This document shows, piece after piece, positions 57,990 through 64,000 of a stretch of DNA of 64,000 bases. Location: positions 330,163-394,162 of the forward strand of contig NZ_CP084464.1 of NCBI RefSeq assembly GCF_020405185.1, read 5' to 3'. The position numbers and the translations under genes are program-made. The first letter of the stretch is position 1; every line of letters begins with the position of its first letter. Source of the DNA: Halomicrobium salinisoli (GTDB lineage: Archaea; Halobacteriota; Halobacteria; Halobacteriales; Haloarculaceae). The notes beneath the pieces are model-generated. The model saw only the letters and a program-made list of their open reading frames with translations. It was not told the origin of the DNA and did not search any database.

Positions 57990-59248
57990 CCCCAGATAAC
58001 ACCAGACGAGACAGGATCGACCGGCCACTCCGGGAGACGTTCGACCGCTACCTCCAGGACAAGGGGAAGGGCCGCGGCGGCGACGGCGGCAACTACCGGC
58101 GGAACGCGGCCCGCGAACTCGAGCGCTTCGCCGAGTGGGCCGCCGGCGAGCGGGGCGGCGACAACTGGAGCGGGATCACACCGCCCGACGCCGACCGCGA
58201 CCCGACGTTCGCGGACCTCGACGAGCGGGTCTTCCGCGAGTACGCCCGCCACCTCGCCGGCGACCGCGGACTGAAGCAGAACACCGTCCAGACGTACTAC
58301 CGCTACGTCTCGGCGTGGTGCGGCTGGTGCGTCAACGAGGGGTACCTCGAGGCCCACTACGCCCAGCGGGCGAGCGCGACGGCGCCGCTGCCGGAGGACG
58401 ACGGCCGCAAGCCCGGCGACCAGCAGGCCTGGACGCCCGAGCAGCGCCACGCCATCACGCGGTACGTCGACGAGCGGGCTCGCGAGGCCATCGAGGCGTT
58501 CACCACGCTCCCGGGCGACGCCGACCCGACGGAGCGCCAGCGGGCGCGGTACGCGGCCCTGAAGGCGGCGCGGGACCGGGCGCTCGTGTTCGTGCTCGCG
58601 TACACCGCCGTCCGCGTGGGCGAGGTGCTGCGCGACCCGGACGACCCGCGACGGCGCGGCGTCCGGTGGGAGGAGATCGACCTCGACGACGGGAGCATGA
58701 CCGTCTACCGGAAGAAACAGCAGTGGGACGCCGCCAGCCTCCCGGACCCGGTGATCGGGCCGCTGCGGAGCTACCGGAAGCTGATGGACCCGCCGACCGA
58801 CCGCTGGCCGGTGTTCCCCACGTTCGACCAGCGGACGCTGGCCGACCTCGTCCGGGACGAGCTGGCCGACCGCGGTCGCCGGCCGGAGGAGGTCGAGGAG
58901 CGCCGCGCGGCGTACGTCCGCGACCTGCTGTTCGCTCTGGAGGAGGACGTCCGACCGCCCTCGATCACGACCGACGGCGCGCGCTCGATCCTCCGGCGGC
59001 TCTCGGAGGCGGCCGACGTCGCCGTCGACCACCCGAAGCACGACTACCTCGCGCCCCACGGCGGCCGGCGCGGGATGGGCGAGGTGCTCGTGCGTGCGTT
59101 CGGCTACACGGTCGCGGCCCGCTACCTCGACAACTCCGAGGAGATGGTCCGCGAGCGCTACTCACACATCGAGGCCGGCGAGCTCGGCGACGTCGCCACC
59201 GAGGCGCTGGACGAGATCGATACCGGGATCGGAACAGAAACTGACTGA
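57986..59248 (+). CDS. Tyrosine recombinase/integrase
   Basis: Protein of 420 residues: N-terminal SAM-like core-binding domain (about 15-130, KQNTVQTYYRYVSAWCGWCVNEG) and a catalytic domain. Active-site residues visible are Arg210 (AYTAVRVGEVL), Lys243/244 (VYRKKQQW), His358 and Arg361 (HGGRRGMGE), and Tyr392 (RERYSHIEAG). The position usually filled by His/Trp nine residues before the Tyr is Asn383, a mild departure. ATG 57986 overlaps the previous stop (ATGA). It probably integrates an element or acts as a XerC/D-like resolvase; no att duplication or tRNA was seen nearby, so the boundaries of any element are unknown. Confidence 0.9.
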   Translation: MTPDNTRRDRIDRPLRETFDRYLQDKGKGRGGDGGNYRRNAARELERFAEWAAGERGGDNWSGITPPDADRDPTFADLDERVFREYARHLAGDRGLKQNTVQTYYRYVSAWCGWCVNEGYLEAHYAQRASATAPLPEDDGRKPGDQQAWTPEQRHAITRYVDERAREAIEAFTTLPGDADPTERQRARYAALKAARDRALVFVLAYTAVRVGEVLRDPDDPRRRGVRWEEIDLDDGSMTVYRKKQQWDAASLPDPVIGPLRSYRKLMDPPTDRWPVFPTFDQRTLADLVRDELADRGRRPEEVEERRAAYVRDLLFALEEDVRPPSITTDGARSILRRLSEAADVAVDHPKHDYLAPHGGRRGMGEVLVRAFGYTVAARYLDNSEEMVRERYSHIEAGELGDVATEALDEIDTGIGTETD

Positions 59249-59463
59249 GTGGGAAGCCTTTCCTGATTCTCAGGTATTCGTGTCTTCCGAATATCCATCC
59301 GTCGGTCGTCTCGTTCGGATGGCTCAAAGCGGCTGAGACGTCGTACCGGGTCGTCGACGAGGCCGTCCGCTCTGACAGACGGGGTGAACCATCTAGTCGT
59401 CGTGGCCAGTGAGATCGAGCAGCTGCGGGCGGTCCACGAGAATGCCCTCCCCCGATGACTGGA

Positions 59464-59902
59464 CTACTCCGTCAGACGGACTGTCTCACCATTTCGGAGG
59501 ACCCGGTCGAACGCCTCGAGATACGCAATCCGTTCTCGAATTGCATCGACATCGATCTCGAGGTCGGCGGCCAGTTCGTCGACGGTCGTCGCCCCATTGA
59601 TCGCCTGGAGTACCTCCAGTCCGCGGTAGTACCGACCCGTCAGTTCCTGGACGCGATCCTCGATTGGCGTGGTCACTCCGTACTGCTCCTCGAGATCGAC
59701 CAGAGCCTCGTTCGCGAAGGTGACGAACGCCGTACGCGTCGCTCTCGGCGACGACGAGATCGATGTCCTTCGTCGCGCTCTTGAGGTCGCGCAGCGACAT
59801 CGCGCCGCCACCGATCAGGTAGACCGCGAGTGAATCCGATACTCCGTCTGCGATCTGCTGGAACTCGTTCTCGATGTATTCTCGCCCGAACGTTGGCCTC
59901 AT
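59464..59902 (-). pseudogene. Nucleotidyltransferase (DUF6036-like) with frameshift/internal deletion
   Basis: The 5' part, from ATG 59902, codes for MRPTFGREYIENEFQQIADG and YLIGGGAMSLRDLKSATKDIDLVV, a typical nucleotidyltransferase core (GG-x-A and D-x-D). Near 59735 this frame loses meaning and the sequence continues in another frame as AFVTFANEALVDLEEQYGVTTPIEDRVQELTGRYY...RNGETVRLTE to the stop at 59464. About 58 plus 88 residues remain of a protein usually larger, so a frameshift with loss of the middle has occurred. It overlaps its HTH partner by 4 nt (ATGA), the arrangement seen in MNT/AbiEii-like toxin-antitoxin or immunity pairs. Confidence 0.65.
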
Positions 59903-60825
59903 GGGTCGAGTGGCACCTCGTAGTCTGCCGCCAGCTCCTGGAATTCGGACCACTCGGGGAGGCGGTCGTCCTCGACCTCACCTCGCGACTCGAGATATTG
60001 AAGCAGCGTATCGATTTCGTCTTCGAGGTCGTATTTCGCCGCACGTTCCCGAAGGTCGCTCTCGTCGACGTCGACGTGGCTGAGCAGCAGGAGACAGTAC
60101 GAGCGGTGGCGGGTGTCGTCGTCGATCAGCAACGTGTGACAGCAGAGTTCTGCCGGCGGGACCGTCTCCACGTCCTCGGAGTAGAGGTAATAGCGGTGAC
60201 GGGTCAGCAGAAACTGGAGATCGAACGCCGCGAACCGGGCGAGGCCGGTTTCGTGGAAGTGCTCCGCCTCGATTTCCGTCTCGGTCTGGGCGAGAAATTC
60301 GTCGTAGTCCTCCCAGAGAATCGTCCCGCTCGGGGCGACTGATTCGAGACGCTGTCGGTGGTGATGGTGGATGAGTTCGCGCGCGAAGTCGTGCAGTCGG
60401 TCGAAGTCGCCGTTGAAGTCGTAGCGCCCGTCGTCTGTGCCGACGAGGCCACGGTCGCGGAGCCGTTTGAGGACTCGATTGACGGTGTTGCGGTAGTTGT
60501 CGCTCCGTTCGGCAATCTCCGAGACGGTTCGCGGCTGGTTGAGGTAGTACAGCACCTCGAGGGCCTTGCCGGTCAACAGCTCCGGGAAGTCGACGTGGGA
60601 GTGCTGGCGGACGAGGTCCCGGTAGATCTCGACCGCCCGGGCAGCAGAGGGAAGGACCCGCTTCCGGCGGCCGTCCCGTTCCGTATAGACCAGCTCTTTC
60701 TCGACGAGTTCCGCCACCGTCCGTGAGAGATAGCTCTCGCTGTGGTCGAGCTTTGCCGCGAGCTCGGCGATCGTGTCGCCGCGTTCGACGGTAGCGAGGA
60801 CTTCGAGTTCGATACGCCGGAGCAC
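59899..60825 (-). CDS. HTH protein partnered with nucleotidyltransferase (MarR/ArsR-type fold)
   Basis: Protein of 308 residues. Two winged-helix units appear: residues 1-65 (VLRRIELEVLATVERGDTIAELAAKLDHSESYLSRTVAELVEKEL) and about 90-150 (GKALEVLYYLNQPRTVSEIAERSDNYRNTVNRVLKRLRDRGLV). The rest is a mixed domain with His-rich HHHHRQ and EHFHETG segments. GTG 60825 is the likely start: TTATATA is about 27 nt upstream, and no ATG fits. In haloarchaea such proteins are cotranscribed with DUF6036 nucleotidyltransferases and may be the regulatory half. This partner appears intact while the nucleotidyltransferase is broken. Confidence 0.75.
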   Translation of the reverse strand: MLRRIELEVLATVERGDTIAELAAKLDHSESYLSRTVAELVEKELVYTERDGRRKRVLPSAARAVEIYRDLVRQHSHVDFPELLTGKALEVLYYLNQPRTVSEIAERSDNYRNTVNRVLKRLRDRGLVGTDDGRYDFNGDFDRLHDFARELIHHHHRQRLESVAPSGTILWEDYDEFLAQTETEIEAEHFHETGLARFAAFDLQFLLTRHRYYLYSEDVETVPPAELCCHTLLIDDDTRHRSYCLLLLSHVDVDESDLRERAAKYDLEDEIDTLLQYLESRGEVEDDRLPEWSEFQELAADYEVPLDP

Positions 60826-61102
60826 AGTGTAACGCAATACGAATCTAATATATAAATGAGTTTCGAGTAGTGTTACACTCTGGTCGAAGTATCGGTGGGA
60901 AGTGCGTGGGCGGGTCGCGATAAACAAAACTGTGCTGTTGGCGTCCAGTAGTAGATCCCGGAGGTCGAATCTTTCTGTCGTAGACGTGACACCGCCTCTC
61001 CTTTTAATACGGGCCTGAACATCTTCCCCCCGGTTCTCAGCGGCTTGCAACCGTGGGCGGTACTCAACACCGTGAGCGTACCAGGGACTAGTGACTGTCA
61101 CG

Positions 61103-61165
61103 ATGATGGACTACAGCCGCGGACGGACGCGCGGAGGGGCGACGGAGGTGAGGGCAGTTGCCTGA
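61103..61165 (+). CDS. 20-codon mini-ORF overlapping the ferredoxin-subunit start
   Basis: Frame from ATG 61103 (a second ATG follows at 61106), MMDYSRGRTRGGATEVRAVA, with TGA at 61163-61165. It overlaps the TTG start of the iron-sulfur gene (61158) by 8 nt, so ribosomes ending here could restart on the weak TTG. It lies behind a promoter-like CTTTTAATAC near 61003-61012. The peptide is basic and unrecognised. It may be a translation-coupling leader. Confidence 0.35.
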   Translation: MMDYSRGRTRGGATEVRAVA

Positions 61166-62399
61166 CGACCGGCCGGAGTCCTTCGACGAGGATCGGATGG
61201 AACAGCTGCTGGCCGACACCGAGTACGACACGGAGCTCGGGCTCGAGATGGCGCAGGACGCCCAGCGGGTCGCGTCGGGCGAGCTGTCCGAGGCCGAGTT
61301 CTTCGACCGGTACCACGGGGACGTCCTCGACGAGTTCGGCCAGGACGCCCGGGAGCTCCCGGAGCTCCGCGACGACCTCGACGGGGAGGTCGTCGCCGAC
61401 GCCGACGACCCGGACGGGATCCGGGACCGGCTGCTCGACCTCGCGGACGACGAGGACGTCTCCCGTCGCGAACTGATGAAGAAGGGCGGCGCGGCCGCCG
61501 CAGCGCTGAGCGCGTTCGCCGGGGGCGGCGCCGCCGCCGAGGACGGTCCGGGCGGCGACACGCCGACGCAGGGCGACGGCACCCGCTGGGGGATGGTGAT
61601 CAACCTGAACAACTGCGACGGCTGCCTCGCCTGCATGGCGGCCTGCTCGCAGGAGCACGGCCTCTCGCGGGGCGCCAACTGGATGTACGTCTTCACCTAC
61701 CAGGACGAGAACCACGACGACGAGAACTTCCTCGTCCGGCCCTGCCAGCACTGCACTGACTCGCCGTGCACGAAGGTGTGTCCCGTCGGCGCGCGTCACA
61801 CGCGCGAGGAGGACGGCCTGGTGCTGACGGACTACGACATCTGCATCGGCTGTCGCTACTGCGAGGTGTCCTGTCCGTACGGGGTCAACTACTTCCAGTG
61901 GGGCGAGCCCGACGTCCCCGACTCGGAGATCCCCGACGAGAACCAGATCGACGACCGGGGCAAGTGGGTCGGCGCTCGCCCGCCGAAGGGCGTGATGGGC
62001 AAGTGCACCTTCTGCGTCGACCGCCAGGACGGCGCCATGGGCGAGGAGAAGGTCGGCACGACCGCCTGCGAGGAGGCCTGCGCCATGGACGCGATCCACT
62101 TCGGCGACCTCAACGACGAGGAGAGCGCCCCGAACCAGCACCTCGACCAGTACCGCGACGCCCAGGACAACGACCTCGATGAGTTCCCCAACCGGACGGA
62201 GCACACCGTCTCTACCTTCCAGCTGATGGAGGAGCGCGGGACGGACCCGAACGTCCACTACATCGGCAACGAGCCGTCGCAGGACGCCGAACAGGTCGAG
62301 GGGCCGGTCACCTACGAGGACATGGGCCTGGCCGACAACCGCAAGGAGGAGGTCCTGGACAACGGCGCGATGGCCAACAAGGAGGGTGAGCAGGCGTGA
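61158..62399 (+). CDS. Four-cluster ferredoxin subunit of a membrane oxidoreductase, with N-terminal domain before an internal Tat motif
   Basis: Protein of 413 residues. Residues 1-100 are an acidic helical domain (DRMEQLLADTEYDTELGLEMAQDA...). A twin-arginine segment, SRRELMKKGGAAAAALSAF, follows at 102-120. From 140 the DmsB/PsrB-type part has four cysteine groups: CDGCLACMAAC, CQHCTDSPCTKVCPVGA, CIGCRYCEVSCPYG and CTFC...CEEACAMDAIHFG, giving four [4Fe-4S] clusters. It should transfer electrons between an NrfD-like quinone subunit and a molybdopterin or cytochrome partner. It starts with TTG and overlaps the next gene by 4 nt. The catalytic partner must lie outside the window. Confidence 0.88.
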   Translation: MPDDRPESFDEDRMEQLLADTEYDTELGLEMAQDAQRVASGELSEAEFFDRYHGDVLDEFGQDARELPELRDDLDGEVVADADDPDGIRDRLLDLADDEDVSRRELMKKGGAAAAALSAFAGGGAAAEDGPGGDTPTQGDGTRWGMVINLNNCDGCLACMAACSQEHGLSRGANWMYVFTYQDENHDDENFLVRPCQHCTDSPCTKVCPVGARHTREEDGLVLTDYDICIGCRYCEVSCPYGVNYFQWGEPDVPDSEIPDENQIDDRGKWVGARPPKGVMGKCTFCVDRQDGAMGEEKVGTTACEEACAMDAIHFGDLNDEESAPNQHLDQYRDAQDNDLDEFPNRTEHTVSTFQLMEERGTDPNVHYIGNEPSQDAEQVEGPVTYEDMGLADNRKEEVLDNGAMANKEGEQA

Positions 62400-63721
62400 G
62401 CACCGACGTCAGCGACGTGAGCCGGGACGTCCTCGTGCGCCCGATCCAGTCCCAGTCGCGAAAGTTCCTCGCGGCGCTGGCTGGCGCGCTGGGCGCCATC
62501 GGCGTGTGGCTGTTCTTCTACGTCGGCCAGCTCGAGCACGGCCTGATCGTCACCCACCTGGCCGACTGGGGCTCCGGCGGCGGGGTCCCCTGGGGGCTGT
62601 ACATCGGCGCGTTCATCTGGTGGGTCGGCATCGCCCACGGCGGGATCATCCTGTCGGCGGCGGTCCGGCTCATCGGGCTGGACCGCTACCAGCCCGTCGC
62701 GCGGATGGCGGAGCTGCTGACCATCGCAGCGCTGTCCTGCGCCGGCCTGTTCATCCTGATCCACGTCGGCCGGCCCGACAGGCTCGTGACCAGCGTCGTC
62801 CCCGCGTGGCCGACCCGCGTCCAGTGGTCGCCGCTGATGTGGGACGTCACCGTCATCACGGCGTACTTCGTGCTGACGGCGACGTACCTGCTGCTGACGA
62901 TCCGCTACGACATCCACCGGCTACGCGACCGCCTGCCAGATCGCCTCGAGCCCGTCTACAAGATGCTCATGATCGGCTACACCGAGCGCGAGGACGAGGT
63001 CGTCGAGCGGATGGTCTGGTGGGTCGCCTTCGCGATCATCATCATGGCGCCGCTGTTGCTACACGGCGGCGTGATCCCGTGGCTGTTCGCCCTGCTGCCG
63101 TCGATGGCCGGCTGGGCGGGCGGCGTCCAGGGGCCCTCGTTCCTGTCGATCGCGCTGACCTCGGCCGTCTCCGGGATCATCATCATCGCCGCGGCCTTCC
63201 GGTGGGCCTACGACTGGGAGGAGCTGATCCCCGAGGCCGTCTTCCGCGGGCTGGCCACGTGGCTGGGCTTCTTCAGCCTCATCTTCCTGTGGCTGCAGCT
63301 CCAGCAGGTCATGACCGGCATCTTCGCCGCGCCGACCCGGCTCCAGCACGCCACCGAGGTGAAGCTCGCGACGCCGGCCTACTGGGTCGCCATCGGCCTG
63401 GTCGGCCTGACGCTGCTGTACATCTTCGCGTCGGCGCTGAAGCCGTCGCTCTTCAGCATCCGGGCGATGGTCGTCGCCTCCTTCACCGTCCTGGTCGGGA
63501 CGCTGATCGAGAAGACGCTGTTCGTCGTCGAGGGGCTCCAGCACGCCCACTTCTCGCTGTACGACGGCGTGCCCGGTCCCTACATCCCCTCGCCGACCGA
63601 GCTGTCGGCGCTGGTCGGGACGGTCGGCATCGTCGTGCTGTTCTTCCTGCTGGTGTCGAAGGTGATCCCGGTGGTCGAACTGCACGCGATCGAGTCCGAT
63701 CACGAGGAGGTGTCGGAATGA
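62396..63721 (+). CDS. NrfD/PsrC-like quinone-reactive membrane subunit
   Basis: Membrane protein of 441 residues with nine or ten helices. NrfD-family features are VPWGLYIGAFIWWVGIAHGGIILSAAVRL, AELLTIAALSCAGLFILIHVGRPDR and VQWSPLMWDVTVITAYF, then a longer C-terminal half with WLQLQQVMTG, where the family has a polar quinone site. GTG 62396 overlaps the ferredoxin-subunit stop (GTGA); the product is coupled to the small protein that follows (ATGA). It oxidises or reduces menaquinone in a DMSO/polysulfide/tetrathionate-reductase-like or alternative complex-III-like enzyme. Confidence 0.9.
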   Translation: MSTDVSDVSRDVLVRPIQSQSRKFLAALAGALGAIGVWLFFYVGQLEHGLIVTHLADWGSGGGVPWGLYIGAFIWWVGIAHGGIILSAAVRLIGLDRYQPVARMAELLTIAALSCAGLFILIHVGRPDRLVTSVVPAWPTRVQWSPLMWDVTVITAYFVLTATYLLLTIRYDIHRLRDRLPDRLEPVYKMLMIGYTEREDEVVERMVWWVAFAIIIMAPLLLHGGVIPWLFALLPSMAGWAGGVQGPSFLSIALTSAVSGIIIIAAAFRWAYDWEELIPEAVFRGLATWLGFFSLIFLWLQLQQVMTGIFAAPTRLQHATEVKLATPAYWVAIGLVGLTLLYIFASALKPSLFSIRAMVVASFTVLVGTLIEKTLFVVEGLQHAHFSLYDGVPGPYIPSPTELSALVGTVGIVVLFFLLVSKVIPVVELHAIESDHEEVSE

Positions 63722-63954
63722 TCCCGCTCGCCTCGTCGGCAGGCTACACGCTCCCGTTCGTCGGGCCGGGCACGTACCTGATCTTCGGCATCGTGCTCGC
63801 GCCGGTGTACCTGATGCTGCTCGCCTGGTTCGTCGGCGAGCCCAGCGACCGCAAGTCCGCGCTGCTGGGCGTCGGGTACGTCGTCGGCCTGACGACGTCG
63901 CTGTGGGGCAGCCTGTTCGTCGTGACGATGTTCATCCACGCCCTGTTCTTCTGA
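63718..63954 (+). CDS. Small two-/three-helix membrane protein of the NrfD operon
   Basis: Protein of 78 residues starting at ATG 63718, which overlaps the NrfD stop by 4 nt. Two clear helices: GPGTYLIFGIVLAPVYLMLLAWFVG and ALLGVGYVVGLTTSLWGSLFVVTMFIHALFF. In one other frame the segment appears as the tail of a long spurious ORF, so it is easily missed. It is presumably a small accessory subunit of the redox complex. I do not recognise a named family. The next gene would start after 63955, at the window edge. Confidence 0.75.
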   Translation: MIPLASSAGYTLPFVGPGTYLIFGIVLAPVYLMLLAWFVGEPSDRKSALLGVGYVVGLTTSLWGSLFVVTMFIHALFF

Positions 63955-64000
63955 CGGGACGCCCCGTCGACAGGGCTCGCATCGCCCGCTAACTGCGCTC

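Noticed and set aside
57434..59248. 604-codon frame that would fuse an upstream region to the recombinase
   Set aside because: The upstream part is antisense-like or out of frame relative to two good genes; ATG 57986 gives a normal recombinase N-terminus with an ATGA overlap.
62386..63954. 522-codon frame covering the NrfD gene
   Set aside because: Only its last 78 codons are real, as the separate small membrane protein from 63718; the remainder is an out-of-frame shadow.
1..64000. tRNA/rRNA genes, insertion sequences, replication origin
   Set aside because: I looked for T-loop-like GGTTCGAATCC patterns, transposase motifs and origin repeats with a Cdc6 gene and found none that could be supported; the only recombination gene is the tyrosine recombinase.

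Overview
The window looks like chromosome (or a large replicon) of a halophilic archaeon, class Halobacteria. The base composition is visibly GC-rich and the proteins are very acidic (Asp/Glu-rich). Secreted proteins carry Tat (twin-arginine) lipoprotein signals. Many genes have a TATA-like box about 25-30 nt before the start codon and no Shine-Dalgarno, as in leaderless haloarchaeal genes. Regulators and domain styles (IclR, Usp, wHTH, Gfo6-type sugar dehydrogenase, KdaraD/XacE) are those known from Haloferax and Haloarcula. I cannot fix the genus.

Most of the window (1-55.5 kb) is a sugar-acid catabolic island. 1-3 kb: a KdgD-like DapA-family protein (cut by the window edge), an alpha-ketoglutarate-semialdehyde-type dehydrogenase and IclR no. 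1. 3.9-14.1 kb: a near-complete glucuronide pathway, namely uronate isomerase UxaC, D-mannonate oxidoreductase UxuB, a four-gene CUT1 ABC importer, a cytoplasmic GH2 beta-glucuronidase and mannonate dehydratase UxuA. The expected product is 2-keto-3-deoxygluconate; its kinase and aldolase are not here. 14.3-19.6 kb: BASS and MFS transporters (the MFS behind a 24-codon leaderless mini-ORF), a Usp, a UPF0126 membrane protein and an MBL hydrolase. 20-28 kb: an RraA-like protein, an enolase-superfamily dehydratase, an aldo-keto reductase, a xylose-dehydrogenase-like oxidoreductase, an MDR dehydrogenase, an orphan OppA-type binding protein and a GH3 remnant.

28-40.5 kb: IclR no. 2, LutBA/LutC L-lactate oxidation, two FAH-fold enzymes (one diketo-acid-hydrolase-like, one clearly KdaraD/XacE-like), IclR no. 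3, a three-gene UxaA-type dehydratase set with two divergent large subunits, an SDR and an MDR. The combination suggests pentonate dehydration to alpha-ketoglutarate and a diketo-hydrolase route for 6-deoxyhexonates that releases pyruvate and L-lactate. 40.5-42.8 kb: a tightly overlapping operon of unknown function (PotD-like lipoprotein, thioredoxin-fold lipoprotein, membrane protein with a GCxxCG motif). 42.9-55.5 kb: a 2-hydroxyacid dehydrogenase, a TRAP transporter with an embedded Usp, a Gfo/Idh/MocA protein, two enolase-superfamily enzymes, an MDR, IclR no. 4 and a glycerate 2-kinase.

From 55.5 kb the character changes: a gene-poor stretch, a DUF2243 membrane protein with a tiny overlapping partner, a wHTH / unknown protein / tyrosine recombinase module, a decayed nucleotidyltransferase with its HTH partner, then the start of a membrane-bound redox operon (ferredoxin-like subunit, NrfD-like subunit, small membrane protein) that runs to the window end. 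No tRNA, rRNA, CRISPR array or intact insertion sequence was found.

The strongest observations are these. (1) The two UxaA large subunits have complementary losses of the family's conserved cysteines, suggesting a split-site heteromer. (2) One of them has gained an about 90-residue N-terminus from an in-frame 69/75-bp tandem repeat. (3) A 20-bp palindrome, TAAC-N4-GTAC-N4-GTTA, occurs seven times in three intergenic regions, each next to an IclR gene.
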